Notes under the pieces: generated by a model | What the model was told of the DNA's origin: nothing | Databases searched by the model: none | What the model saw: only the letters and a program-made list of their open reading frames with translations | From: Levilactobacillus acidifarinae DSM 19394 = JCM 15949 | GTDB taxonomy: Bacteria > Bacillota > Bacilli > Lactobacillales > Lactobacillaceae | Assembly: GCF_001434835.1 (NCBI RefSeq) | Contig: NZ_AZDV01000015.1 | Coordinates: forward strand, 25,504-89,503 | DNA length: 64,000 bases | Direction: 5' to 3' | Translations under genes and position numbers: made by a program | Part shown: positions 53,235-62,423 of the stretch, one piece after another | How positions within the stretch are numbered: position 1 is the first letter of the stretch | Layout: each line of letters opens with the position of its first letter

Positions 53235-53426
53235 TTACTGATGGATGGTCAAAAGAGAGCTCAGGATAAACACCAGGACGACCATGACCGCCGCTACGCC
53301 CACGAGGTAGCGGGAAAAGTGTTTTGCACGAAGCCACAGGGTCCCCCCGATGACCAGTAACGCCACTAACGCAATGGTCGCTAGAATGATGAGTTTCAGT
53401 TTAACGTCGAAATCCGCTATCAACAT
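53235..53426 (-). CDS. Small two-helix membrane protein
   Basis: A 63-residue protein with two hydrophobic helices (about 9-32 and 38-60) joined by a short basic loop (RAKHFSR). GAAAGGAAG lies upstream of the ATG, and the gene fits neatly between the terminator at 53201 and the thiolase gene. Function unknown. It could be expressed from its own promoter near 53450. Confidence 0.7.
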   Translation of the reverse strand: MLIADFDVKLKLIILATIALVALLVIGGTLWLRAKHFSRYLVGVAAVMVVLVFILSSLLTIHQ

Positions 53427-53475
53427 GGACCGTCTTCCTTTCTCGATGAGACTTTGGTCCCATTATACCAGATGA

Positions 53476-54645
53476 CTAGGGGCGTTCAATCAACAGGGCC
53501 ATGCCCATCCCGCCCCCGATACACATCGAGGCTAACCCCCGGTGTAAGTCGGTGCGAATGAGTTCGTGTAGCAGGGTAACCACGATGCGGGTCCCCGAGG
53601 CGCCGAGGGGGTGGCCCAAAGCGATGCTGCCGCCATTAACGTTGAGTTTCTCAACCGGTAGGTGCAAATCACGGGTCACCGCCACGGATTGAGCGGCGAA
53701 AGCCTCGTTTAGTTCGATGCGGTCAAGGTCGGCGAGGGTCCAATGTTGCCGGTCGAGAACACGGCGAATTGCCATGGTCGGGGCGTAGCCCATTAAGGCG
53801 GGATCGATGCCGCTTTCCTGATAGTTCTTGATAACTGCTAAGTAGGGCAGTCCGGCGGCGTCGGCCGCGGACTTGCGCATCAGGACCATGGCGGCGGCCC
53901 CGTCGTTTAACCCGGCGGCGTTACCCGCGGTCACGGTACCGTCCGCTTTGAAGGCCGGTTTAAGGGCGGCCAACTTGGCGCGTGACGTATCGGGACGAAC
54001 GGCTTCGTCGGTGGTGACCACGCGATCGCCCACGGTGACCGGAACGATTTCGGCGTCAAAACGGTGTTCCGCCTGGGCCCGGACGGCGTTTTCTTGCGAA
54101 CGTAGGGCCAGGGCGTCTTGGTCGGCGCGGCTGACCTGAAATTCGGTGGCCACGTTTTCGGCGGTGATGCCCATTGGAACCTGGTTGAAGGCGTCCATCA
54201 ACCCGTCCGAAAGGAGGCTGTCGGTCATCTCGTAATCGCCCATTTTGTGACCCCACCGGGTTTCGCAGTCGAGGTAGGGGGCCTGACTCATGTTTTCGGC
54301 GCCCCCGACTAAGACGGCATCCGCGTCGCCCATCAGGATGGCGGCTTGGCCTAACCGAATGGCCTTTAAGCTGGAGCCGCAGACCTGGTTGACGGTCATG
54401 GCGGTACTTCGAACGTCAAGGCCGGCGTTTAAGCTGACCTGCCGGGCTAAATTTTGTCCCAGCCCAGCCTGGAGGACCGTGCCAAAGATTGCTTGTTGGA
54501 TGTCCGTGGGGTCCACCCCGCTGCGTAGGATTGCGGCCCGGGCGGCAATTGTCCCGAGTTGGACGGCGGAAACGGTCTTGAAATTGCGGCCGAACTTGCC
54601 GATGGGGGTGCGTACGGCACTCATAATTACAACGTCATCTGCCAT
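53476..54645 (-). CDS. Acetyl-CoA acetyltransferase (thiolase)
   Basis: A 389-residue biosynthetic-type thiolase condensing two acetyl-CoA to acetoacetyl-CoA, first step of the mevalonate pathway. Active-site residues are present: the nucleophile in NQVCGSSLKAI (near residue 88), His in GHPLGASGTR and the second Cys in SMCIGGGMG. NEAFAAQ is also conserved. The ATG at 54645 (MADDVVIMSAVRTPIG) matches the family start; a frame extending to 54756 has no ribosome binding site there. HMG-CoA synthase or reductase genes are not adjacent. Confidence 0.94.
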   Translation of the reverse strand: MADDVVIMSAVRTPIGKFGRNFKTVSAVQLGTIAARAAILRSGVDPTDIQQAIFGTVLQAGLGQNLARQVSLNAGLDVRSTAMTVNQVCGSSLKAIRLGQAAILMGDADAVLVGGAENMSQAPYLDCETRWGHKMGDYEMTDSLLSDGLMDAFNQVPMGITAENVATEFQVSRADQDALALRSQENAVRAQAEHRFDAEIVPVTVGDRVVTTDEAVRPDTSRAKLAALKPAFKADGTVTAGNAAGLNDGAAAMVLMRKSAADAAGLPYLAVIKNYQESGIDPALMGYAPTMAIRRVLDRQHWTLADLDRIELNEAFAAQSVAVTRDLHLPVEKLNVNGGSIALGHPLGASGTRIVVTLLHELIRTDLHRGLASMCIGGGMGMALLIERP

Positions 54646-54772
54646 GATTGATTGGTCTTCCTTTCCGATAAATCTCCGAAACTCTAATATAACCGACTTT
54701 GGCGGTTTTGTCTTGTGTGTCCGCTTATTCGGGCGGTGGCCGACGTATCCGTTCATTGGGCAAACGGCGGAA

Positions 54773-54801
54773 TTGGGAAAATTTTAAGGGTCGCGTATAA
54801 T
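54773..54801 (+). promoter_or_regulatory. Promoter of the 54886 gene
   Basis: TTGGGA (54773-54778), 17 bases, TATAAT (54796-54801); leader of about 78 bases. Confidence 0.7.
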
Positions 54802-54885
54802 AATAGGTGGAACCCGAACGTCACCGCTCATCAGTGAACTGACGGGATAAGGACTATTTTAGATAAGATAAGGGGAATTGACGTC

Positions 54886-55851
54886 ATGACAGAACTTGAT
54901 CCAACAACGACACCCCTGACCCCGGCCACTTTCTTAACGCCGGAACGGTTAGCGCGGTTGTCGACAAACCAACAGGCCCATGCGGCCCAGATTTTAACGG
55001 ACTTTGAAAACGTGTACCAGCAGGTAACGGGCACCCGGCAAGCCTGGACGCCCACGGGGGTTACGGCGGCGTTGACCGCATTACCCCTGACCGTCGACCA
55101 GCCCCACAACTACTTTGTGGCGGTGGTCCCGGTCTTGAGTGACTTCTTCAAGGTGGCTACCGGAGAAGACTGGCCGGCCTTCGAACGGGTCTTGAAAGCC
55201 GCACGACCTCAGTTGGTTGAAAAGCATACCGCGACTCAGGTCAACCAGGAACAACACGACTACGAAAACGTGGTGGCCGAAGTGGAAGGCTGGGTCCAAG
55301 ATCTCCGCCGAACACCGCAAGTTACCAACTTATCGGCGACCAATCAACGGTACTTTGGCGACATTATTCACGTGGTCGCCGAACTACTAGTAACGGGGAA
55401 GCACCTCCAACCGGTAGCGTGGCAACCCGAAAATTTAGCGGCCGTGATGTTTGGCCCATTTACCCATTTGTTGGATGACTCGCAACGGGTCGCCGGCCTG
55501 TACCATCTGATTCCGTTTGCCTTGACCCAACTGTTCGATTACCTGGCGGCAACCGAAGAGGGACTCCCGCACGCCAAGGCACTACAGGACTGGGTTCGGG
55601 AACACCATACGGCGCTGGTCACCATGTACGATCCGAAGATGGAAGCCTTCTTTGACCAGATTACGACGGCCATGCAAAAGCAGGGCATCGACACCCAGGA
55701 CAAGGCGGCCGTGGACCGCTTCACGCAAGACTATCTGCGGACTAATCCTGAATTAGGCCGGGAACTCTTTGCGACCGACCAGCAATTAAAGGCGGTCAAG
55801 CGCCACGGTCAGCGGCCGGCCTTTAGTCGGAAGCATCGCCGACGCCGGTAA
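54886..55851 (+). CDS. Unknown helical cytosolic protein
   Basis: A 321-residue soluble protein I do not recognise. It has no signal peptide or membrane segment, is rich in Gln, Thr and Ala with mostly helical character, and ends in a strongly basic tail (RKHRRRR) that might contact nucleic acid or the membrane. GGGG followed by 9 bases precedes the ATG and a good promoter lies upstream. It stands alone between the thiolase gene and a flavin-binding-like protein gene. Confidence 0.75.
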   Translation: MTELDPTTTPLTPATFLTPERLARLSTNQQAHAAQILTDFENVYQQVTGTRQAWTPTGVTAALTALPLTVDQPHNYFVAVVPVLSDFFKVATGEDWPAFERVLKAARPQLVEKHTATQVNQEQHDYENVVAEVEGWVQDLRRTPQVTNLSATNQRYFGDIIHVVAELLVTGKHLQPVAWQPENLAAVMFGPFTHLLDDSQRVAGLYHLIPFALTQLFDYLAATEEGLPHAKALQDWVREHHTALVTMYDPKMEAFFDQITTAMQKQGIDTQDKAAVDRFTQDYLRTNPELGRELFATDQQLKAVKRHGQRPAFSRKHRRRR

Positions 55852-55947
55852 AGGGGCCAGTTAAAATCGCAAACTTACGTTCCCCATTTTGCGACGAACT
55901 AGCGTATACTTAAGCTACTAATCTGATTGCTAAAGGAGTTTCCCACC

Positions 55948-56385
55948 ATGGATTTGACGTTATTTAAAGAAGTAAAAGCCACCACCAACAAGATTGCCCT
56001 CAGTACGGCCCTGGACAACCAGGCCGACGTGAAGATCGTAAACTTTGTATGGGATGAGCAGCATCCCGACACGTTGTTTTTCTCGTCCGTCAAGACCAGC
56101 GAGGCCATCGCGAGTTACGATCAACATCCGGACGTGGCGCTAATCACCATCCCCAACGATGGCACGCCGGGAAATCCCTTCTTGCGGGCCCGTCACGTGC
56201 AGTTGACGCGGTCGACGCGGTCCATGACGGATTTGTTGCCGCTGTATTTGGCGACCGTGCCACATTACCAACAGGTCTGGGACGCCATTGGGGCAACGTT
56301 GGTGGTCTTTGAACTCAAGTTGGGGGACGTCAAGGTGGATCCCGGATTGGGACGGGCCAAGGAAATTTTGCAATTTAACGCATAA
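55948..56385 (+). CDS. PNPOx-like flavin-binding-fold protein
   Basis: A 145-residue protein with the split-barrel fold of the pyridoxamine 5'-phosphate oxidase-like superfamily (general stress protein 26/COG5015-like): an N-terminal region NKIALSTALDNQADVKIVNFVWDEQHPDTLFFSSVKTSEAIASYDQHPDVALI and RARHVQLTRS follow the family pattern. Members bind FMN, F420 or haem; the cofactor here is unknown. AAAGGAG precedes ATG 55948. Confidence 0.78.
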   Translation: MDLTLFKEVKATTNKIALSTALDNQADVKIVNFVWDEQHPDTLFFSSVKTSEAIASYDQHPDVALITIPNDGTPGNPFLRARHVQLTRSTRSMTDLLPLYLATVPHYQQVWDAIGATLVVFELKLGDVKVDPGLGRAKEILQFNA

Positions 56386-56397
56386 GTTGAAGCCAAC

Positions 56398-56443
56398 AAA
56401 AGACGGTTCAGAATCTCTGCGGAGATTTTGAACCGTCTTTTTT
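56398..56443 (+). terminator. Terminator after the PNPOx-like gene
   Basis: AAAAGACGGTTC and GAACCGTCTTTTTT pair, with inner AATCTC/GGAGATT; T run follows. Confidence 0.9.
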
Positions 56444-56445
56444 AA

Positions 56446-56727
56446 CTAATTAGACTTAGAACATATTTTGAAATTCAGTTGTAGTGGCGCAGTGACTAAC
56501 CATTCGTTGGTGATTTCTAAAAAACGTAAAGTTACCATTATGTTCAGTGTAAGCTGGAGAACCAGGCAGAAATGGGCTCAGGAGTGTCGTTTGTCTTGGC
56601 CGGTGTTTTGGACCGGCTTAGACAAAGGTCGGTCTTCGAGACCTGGGCTATGGGCTTGAAGCCGTGCCCACCCACAACCTGTTTCCGCCCGTTTCTGACT
56701 GGTCCGGAAGCAGGGTGGCGATAGTCC
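56446..56727 (-). repeat. Dispersed MITE-like element, copy D
   Basis: The core is clear: ACCAGGCAGAAATGGGCT (from 56562) pairs with AGCCCGTTTCTGACTGGT-type sequence near 56689-56703, and TTGGCCGGTGTTTTGGACCGG gives the inner hairpin. Outer ends are degenerate, so limits are approximate. Orientation as copy B. It abuts the stop codon of the glutamine-type ABC ATPase gene (56728-56730). Confidence 0.75.
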
Positions 56728-57474
56728 TCAGACGTTAATCACTTTATTTAAGAAATCCTGTAATCGTGGATTCTGGGGGTGTTCGAAGATGTCCTTAGGG
56801 GCGCCGCTTTCGCGAATCAACCCGTCGGCCATGAAGACCACCCGATCGGCGACTTCTTTAGCGAATCCCATTTCGTGGGTCACCACAATCATGGTCATGC
56901 CGTCACGGGCCAGTTGCTTCATGACGTCTAGCACGTCGCCGACCATTTCGGGGTCCAGCGCGGACGTGGGTTCGTCAAACAGCATGATTTTGGGATGCAT
57001 CGCTAAAGCCCGGGCGATGGCGACCCGTTGTTGTTGCCCGCCGGAAAGGGCGGTCGGCAGGGCCGTGGCCTTGTCGGCTAACCCGACTTGGTCGAGGAGG
57101 TCGCGGGCGGTCTTATCCGCTGCGGCCGGGGTCAGCTTCTTGAGTTGCACGGGCGCTAGGGTGATGTTTTGCAGGACGTTCATGTTAGGGAAGAGGTTGA
57201 AGTGTTGAAAGACCATGCCGATGTTTTCGCGGACCAAATCAATGTTGGTCTTGGGATCGGAGAGGTCGTAGCCGTTGATGACCACTTGCCCCTTCGACGG
57301 CACTTCCAGATCGGTCAGGCACCGCAAAAAGGTACTTTTCCCGGATCCGGACGGACCAATCATGCAAACTACTTCGTTATTTTTAATGTCGAGGTTGAGT
57401 CCCTTGAGGACTTCGGTCTCCCCGTAACTCTTATGCAGATCCTGAACGTGGACCTTAAGTGCTGTATCAGCCAT
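56728..57474 (-). CDS. glnQ: Polar amino acid ABC transporter ATPase
   Basis: A 248-residue ATPase of the polar amino acid uptake family. Walker [10 protein letters not shown] (about 36-44), signature LSGGQQQR and Walker [18 protein letters not shown] are present. GAGGATTAACTAGTC before the ATG lies within the end of the upstream transporter gene. It works with the fused binding protein-permease just upstream; glutamine is the best guess of substrate. Confidence 0.93.
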   Translation of the reverse strand: MADTALKVHVQDLHKSYGETEVLKGLNLDIKNNEVVCMIGPSGSGKSTFLRCLTDLEVPSKGQVVINGYDLSDPKTNIDLVRENIGMVFQHFNLFPNMNVLQNITLAPVQLKKLTPAAADKTARDLLDQVGLADKATALPTALSGGQQQRVAIARALAMHPKIMLFDEPTSALDPEMVGDVLDVMKQLARDGMTMIVVTHEMGFAKEVADRVVFMADGLIRESGAPKDIFEHPQNPRLQDFLNKVINV

Positions 57475-57476
57475 GA

Positions 57477-58913
57477 CTAGTTAATCCTCCTTTGAACCCA
57501 ATTCGATAACCAAGTCAACAGGGTAATCATGATCAGGTAGATGATCGCAATCATTAACCAAATCTTGAACCCTTCGAAGTTCCGGGCGATAATCAACGTC
57601 CCGGTCTGGGTCAGTTCGACGATCCCGATGACGGAGAGAATCGAGGTGTCCTTTAAGGTGATGATGAATTGGTTAATGAAGGACGGAATCATAATCCGAA
57701 TCCCCTGCGGCATTACGACGCGCCGCATGGCCTTCCAATAGGGGAGACCTAGTGAACGGGCCGCTTCCATCTGGCCCTTATCGACGGCTTGAAAGCCACC
57801 TTTGACGAACGCGCCGGTGTAGGCCCCTTCGTTGAGCATCAGGGTAATCATCCCGGCGATAAACGCGGGAATCTTAAAGCCGTGCCCAATCAGGTCGGGA
57901 ATCCCGATGTAGATGAAGAAGGCCAAGACCATCAGGGGCATGCCCCGGAAGATGTAGATGATCGTGCTAGAAACGGCGGGGCCCAGTTTTCCGGGCATTA
58001 CGCCTAAGACCCCGAGAATCAAGCCTAATAGGGTGGCCAGGATAATGGAGATGACGGTCAGTTCGATGGTCATCCACAGCCCCTTACCTAGGGTGCCGAG
58101 GTTTTGGCTGAACAGGCCGAAGAAGGTCCGGCTGCTGGCCGTTTCCCCGGTAATCTTAGATTCCTTGGCGTGCAGGTACTTGTTGATGATCTTCTGGTAG
58201 GTCCCGTCGGCCTTAATGGCGGCGAGTCCGGCGTTAAACTTCTTCAGCAACGCGGCGTTCTTACCCTTCTTGACGGCGAACCCGTAATCGCCGGCGTTGT
58301 GTTGCTTGGAGATGATCGTCAACGGAATGCCGTTCTTAATCCCGTAGGACATGACCGGATAATCTTCGAAGCAGGCCGAGGAGTTCCCGACCTTAACGTC
58401 GTTGTACATGGTGTTGGAATCGTTGAAGTACTTGATCTTGAAACCGTACTTGCTTTGAATCGACTTCCCGTAAGCCGCACCGGCCGTCCCGGTCTTTAAG
58501 GCCACGGTCTTGCCCTTTAAATCGTTAAAGTTCTTCACGGTGCTGCCCTTGGCGACCGCCATGACCACACCGGACGTGTAGTAAGGTTTGGAGAAATCGA
58601 AGGTGACTTCTCGGGCCGGGGTAATGTTCATGCCGGCGATGACACCATCAACCTGGTTTGCACTCAGTTGTTGGACGGCGGCGTTAAAGCTCAGGGCCTT
58701 GAGCTGATATGTAAAGTGTTCCTTCTTGGCGATGGCCTTCAAGAGGTCGATATCAATTCCCTTGTACTGACCACCCTTGACCTGAAATTCAAACGGGGCA
58801 AACGTGGTATCCGTTGCAATGGTGTACTCCGCGGCTTGGGCGTGGGTGGTTAAACCGAACCAACTCCCAATGGCCGCGAGGCACAAGACAACGGCAACTT
58901 GCCATTTCTTCAT
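57477..58913 (-). CDS. Amino acid ABC transporter, fused binding protein and permease
   Basis: A 478-residue fusion. Residues 1-27 are a signal peptide ([15 protein letters not shown], cut after HAQA), residues ~28-250 a type-3 solute-binding domain ([34 protein letters not shown]) and residues ~265-478 a membrane permease with the EAA loop ([22 protein letters not shown]). Such fusions import glutamine, glutamate or other polar amino acids in lactic acid bacteria. Its promoter is TTGCAG (58977-58972), 17 bases, TATATT (58954-58949) on the minus strand. Confidence 0.93.
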   Translation of the reverse strand: MKKWQVAVVLCLAAIGSWFGLTTHAQAAEYTIATDTTFAPFEFQVKGGQYKGIDIDLLKAIAKKEHFTYQLKALSFNAAVQQLSANQVDGVIAGMNITPAREVTFDFSKPYYTSGVVMAVAKGSTVKNFNDLKGKTVALKTGTAGAAYGKSIQSKYGFKIKYFNDSNTMYNDVKVGNSSACFEDYPVMSYGIKNGIPLTIISKQHNAGDYGFAVKKGKNAALLKKFNAGLAAIKADGTYQKIINKYLHAKESKITGETASSRTFFGLFSQNLGTLGKGLWMTIELTVISIILATLLGLILGVLGVMPGKLGPAVSSTIIYIFRGMPLMVLAFFIYIGIPDLIGHGFKIPAFIAGMITLMLNEGAYTGAFVKGGFQAVDKGQMEAARSLGLPYWKAMRRVVMPQGIRIMIPSFINQFIITLKDTSILSVIGIVELTQTGTLIIARNFEGFKIWLMIAIIYLIMITLLTWLSNWVQRRIN

Positions 58914-58948
58914 GGTGATAACCTCCTACTTAGCATCTAATGTCATAA

Positions 58949-58977
58949 AATATAACATCAATTCAAGCGAACTGCAA
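58949..58977 (-). promoter_or_regulatory. Promoter of the amino acid ABC transporter operon
   Basis: On the minus strand, TTGCAG (58977-58972), 17 bases, TATATT (58954-58949); the gene starts 36 bases further on, after a GGAGG site. The rest of 58978-59129 shows nothing definable. Confidence 0.6.
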
Positions 58978-59129
58978 CCCGATTTATCATGGATTTCTCA
59001 TTTACCTGAGTTTTCGCGGTTATTCTGGCATTTTTGAGGCGACTTGGGTATTAAAAAGCTAATATTGACGGTAATTAACCCCGTGAAGTGTAAAAACTGA
59101 TGATAAGACTTCTGACATAAAAGGACGAC

Positions 59130-59160
59130 AAAAAACGCTCAGGTGGTGGCCTGAGCGTTT
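59130..59160 (-). terminator. Terminator of lysS-murE
   Basis: AAACGCTCAGG and CCTGAGCGTTT pair around TGGTGG; on the minus strand it ends in a T run, 16 bases after the murE stop. Confidence 0.88.
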
Positions 59161-59176
59161 GAAAACTAGTTTGAAG

Positions 59177-60706
59177 TTAAGCTTCGTCGGTGAGGTCGGC
59201 GATGACCCGTTTAGCCACGACCGGATCGGAAGCGTAGGGGGTATCGACCCCGTTGACTTTCTGGTACGCGTCTTGGCCCTTGCCCGCTAAGATGACCAAA
59301 TCATCGTTGGTTGCCTGAGTGATGGCGTGCTTAATGGCGTCTTCACGTTTGGCAATGTAGGTGGTTTGGACCTTGGTGTGGTCGATTCGCTGGTCGATCT
59401 CGTGAGCAATCTCGCGGGGGTCTTCGTGACCCGGATCGTCGGTGGTCAAGACGGCGGCGTCGGCGTAATCGTTCAACGCCTTGGCGAAACCTTGACGCCG
59501 ATCTTCACCCTTGTCACCGGTACTGCCCAGGACCGCAATCAACTTATGGTCGGGAAACTGAGTGTGCAGGAAGTGCAACAAGGCGTTCATGCTGCCCCAG
59601 TCGTGGGCGTAGTCGATGTAAATCGTCCCGTGGTGTTGGGTTGAGATGGATTCCATCCGCCCGGGCACCCGGGTATGCGCCAGGCCGGCCTGCATGTCGG
59701 TGACACTGGCCCCGGCCAGTAGGCTAGCCAGAATGGCAGCCGTGGCGTTGCCTTGGTTAAAGTCACCAGGCATGGAGACGTGATAATCCGCGGCAATCGG
59801 TGCCAACCGAGCATCGTCGCCGTTGACGGTCAGCGTAAATTCACTCGCCGTCAGGGTGTTTTGCTTAGGCTGGATGGCAACCGTGGCTTGGGCGTTGTTG
59901 ACGCCGTAGGTCCAGATCCGTTCGGGATCAGTTGATACCTTAGCCGCGGCGTAGACGTCAGCGAAGTGGTCCATATCGGCGTTAATGATGCAGCTCTGGG
60001 AATTCAACAACAGCTGTTGCTTGCACAAGAGGTAGTTGGCGAAAGTCGGGTGCTCGTTAACCCCGATATGGTCGGGGGAGATGTTCAGAAAAATCCCCAC
60101 GTCGAATTTAAGCCCGTAAACGCGGTGCAATAGGTAGGCCTGTGAGGCAATTTCCATGACCAGAACGGTTTGACCGTTATCGACGGCCTGCCGCATTTCG
60201 TGGAAGATGTCGAACGATTCCGCGGTGGTCAGGTGTGCTTTGAACTGGTCTTGCGGTCGGTTGCCGATGATGTGATTAATCGTCGAGAACATGGCGGCGT
60301 GACCAGGGAAAGCCTGGCTGAGAATGTTATGGGTCAGATACGTTGACGTGGTTTTACCCTTGGTGCCAGTGTAGCCGATCACGAACAAGTCGTTTTGCGG
60401 AAAGTTGAAGTACAACTGGGCGGCTAACGATAACGCTTTGCGGACGTCACTGACCAAGATTCCCGGGACGGTGACCGTGTCGCTGTAGTCCTGTTCGGCC
60501 AAATAAGCGCTGGCACCTTGGGCGACGGCCTGCTGCAGATACTTAGGGTCAAAATGCTGTCCCTTGCAGACGAACAAGCCGTTGGCCCCCATCTGGCGAG
60601 AATCGTAACTTAGCGCAGCAAACTCAGTTTCAGCAGTTAACGGCGATGTGGTCCCACGATAGAGGTCGTGTTCCCGTAGTAACGCAATTAGTTGGTTTGC
60701 TCTCAT
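59177..60706 (-). CDS. murE: UDP-N-acetylmuramyl tripeptide ligase, MurE family
   Basis: A 509-residue Mur ligase adding the third amino acid of the peptidoglycan stem. The ATP-binding loop GTKGKTT is at 114-120. In the region that selects the amino acid, the sequence reads DDPGHEDP (about 423-430), not DNPR, which marks meso-diaminopimelate enzymes; lysine (as in streptococci) is the more likely substrate, but a second MurE-like paralogue role is possible. AAAAGGGG precedes the ATG. It lies 20 bases after lysS, probably in one operon; that link also fits lysine use. Confidence 0.88.
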   Translation of the reverse strand: MRANQLIALLREHDLYRGTTSPLTAETEFAALSYDSRQMGANGLFVCKGQHFDPKYLQQAVAQGASAYLAEQDYSDTVTVPGILVSDVRKALSLAAQLYFNFPQNDLFVIGYTGTKGKTTSTYLTHNILSQAFPGHAAMFSTINHIIGNRPQDQFKAHLTTAESFDIFHEMRQAVDNGQTVLVMEIASQAYLLHRVYGLKFDVGIFLNISPDHIGVNEHPTFANYLLCKQQLLLNSQSCIINADMDHFADVYAAAKVSTDPERIWTYGVNNAQATVAIQPKQNTLTASEFTLTVNGDDARLAPIAADYHVSMPGDFNQGNATAAILASLLAGASVTDMQAGLAHTRVPGRMESISTQHHGTIYIDYAHDWGSMNALLHFLHTQFPDHKLIAVLGSTGDKGEDRRQGFAKALNDYADAAVLTTDDPGHEDPREIAHEIDQRIDHTKVQTTYIAKREDAIKHAITQATNDDLVILAGKGQDAYQKVNGVDTPYASDPVVAKRVIADLTDEA

Positions 60707-60726
60707 GTCGTTGCCCCTTTTCGTGA

Positions 60727-62238
60727 TTAATCGAGTGGCCGCATGGTTGGGAAGAGCATGACGTCACGGATCGAAACGGAGTCGGTTAACAACATCGTCA
60801 ACCGGTCGATACCGATACCTAAACCACCAGTAGGCGGCATCCCGTATTCCATGGCTTCCAGATAATCGTCGTCGATACCGTGAGCTTCTTCGTTTCCGGC
60901 GCTTCGTTCGGCATCTTGCGCTTCGAACCGTTGCCGTTGATCGACGGGGTCGTTTAATTCGGTAAAGGCGTTGCCGTATTCCTTACCCACGATGTAGAGC
61001 TCGAACCGGTCGGTGAACCGAGGATCCTTGGCGTTCTTCTTGGCCAGTGGGGAGATTTCGACTGGGTGACCGTAGATGAAGGTTGGTTGAACCAGACGGC
61101 CTTGAACCTTTTCTTCGAAGAAGGCGTTGATGATGTGGCCGACCTTCCAGTAACCTTCGTAGTGAATCCCGTTATCGTCGGCTAACTTGCGGGCGTCTTC
61201 AACGGACATCTCTTGCCAGAAGTCGATGCCGGTGTATTCCTTGATGGCGTCGACCATGTGCAGCCGCTTGAATGGTTGATCCAAGTCGAGATCGTGCTTC
61301 TTGTAAGTTAGCTTCCCGGTACCGTTGACTTTATTCGCGGTGAACCGGATCATTTCTTCGACCAAGTTCATCACGTCGGTGTAGTCGGTGTAAGCCGTAT
61401 AGACTTCGACCATGTTAAATTCGGGGTTGTGTTGTAAGTCGGTTCCTTCGTTCCGGAAGTCCTTACCTAATTCGTAAACCTTTTCGTAACCCCCAACGAT
61501 CAAACGCTTGAGGTACAATTCCGTGGCAATCCGGAGATACAGTGGAATATCAAAGGCGTTGGACTTGGTGATGAATGGCCGGGCTTCGGCCCCACCAGCA
61601 GCCGTTTGGAGAACCGGCGTATCGACTTCGAGGTAACCGTGGTTGTCCAGGTATTCCCGGATGGCCTTCTTAACGGCGGCCACTTTAATAAACCGGTTAA
61701 AACTGTCACGGTTGGAAATCAGGTCCAAGTACCGCTTCCGGTAAATGGTTTCCTTATCAGTCAAGCCATGCCACTTGTCGGGCAACGGCCGGAGGGCTTT
61801 GGACAGGAAGGTTAATTCCGTGATCCGTAGCGTTAAGGCGCCGGTGTTGGTCTTGATCACGTAAGCTTTGACCCCGATGAAGTCCCCTAAGTCGAGTGAC
61901 TTGAAAAGGGCGTAAGCGTCTTCGCCTAACTCGTCTTGGCGCGCGTAACCTTGGATAACGCCCGTCCGGTCAAGCAAGTCGATGAAGCCAGCTTTCCCAC
62001 TGCCCCGCTTACCGGTCAACCGACCCGCTAACGTGACGTAGTGCTTGTCGTCCATTAACTCTTCTTTGGTGAACTTATCGAACTTTTCGTTGACGGACTG
62101 TGCATCGTCGCTCCGGTCGAAACGGTGACCGAATGGGGCAATGCCTTCCTCACGAAGATGGTCCATTTTTTCGCGACGAACCTGCATTTGATCGTTCAAA
62201 TCAGGTTGTGCGGAATTCTTCTTTTGGTTGTTACCCAT
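60727..62238 (-). CDS. lysS: Lysyl-tRNA synthetase, class II
   Basis: A 503-residue class II synthetase. The N-terminal OB-fold tRNA-binding domain ([26 protein letters not shown]) is followed by the catalytic core: motif 2 in [20 protein letters not shown] and motif 3 [12 protein letters not shown] near the C-terminus. AGGAGG lies upstream of the ATG, and an ATTCAATG/CATTGAAT hairpin (62264-62286) occurs in the leader; no T-box is seen. lysS beside an rRNA operon is common in lactobacilli. Confidence 0.96.
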   Translation of the reverse strand: MGNNQKKNSAQPDLNDQMQVRREKMDHLREEGIAPFGHRFDRSDDAQSVNEKFDKFTKEELMDDKHYVTLAGRLTGKRGSGKAGFIDLLDRTGVIQGYARQDELGEDAYALFKSLDLGDFIGVKAYVIKTNTGALTLRITELTFLSKALRPLPDKWHGLTDKETIYRKRYLDLISNRDSFNRFIKVAAVKKAIREYLDNHGYLEVDTPVLQTAAGGAEARPFITKSNAFDIPLYLRIATELYLKRLIVGGYEKVYELGKDFRNEGTDLQHNPEFNMVEVYTAYTDYTDVMNLVEEMIRFTANKVNGTGKLTYKKHDLDLDQPFKRLHMVDAIKEYTGIDFWQEMSVEDARKLADDNGIHYEGYWKVGHIINAFFEEKVQGRLVQPTFIYGHPVEISPLAKKNAKDPRFTDRFELYIVGKEYGNAFTELNDPVDQRQRFEAQDAERSAGNEEAHGIDDDYLEAMEYGMPPTGGLGIGIDRLTMLLTDSVSIRDVMLFPTMRPLD

Positions 62239-62423
62239 TTTGTATCCTCCTATATAAGTAATGATTCAATGCTTGGAACATTGAATCCAGACTCCCTTTA
62301 AATTTAGTCGATTTTTACCGAATAAGCAACCCCTAGCGCCTAGCGAGGGGCACTTGGCCCGGTCGACAGACTAAATGAAAGTATGATAGGCTGAGGCGTG
62401 ATGAAAGGGTGGGGAAGGGTTTA

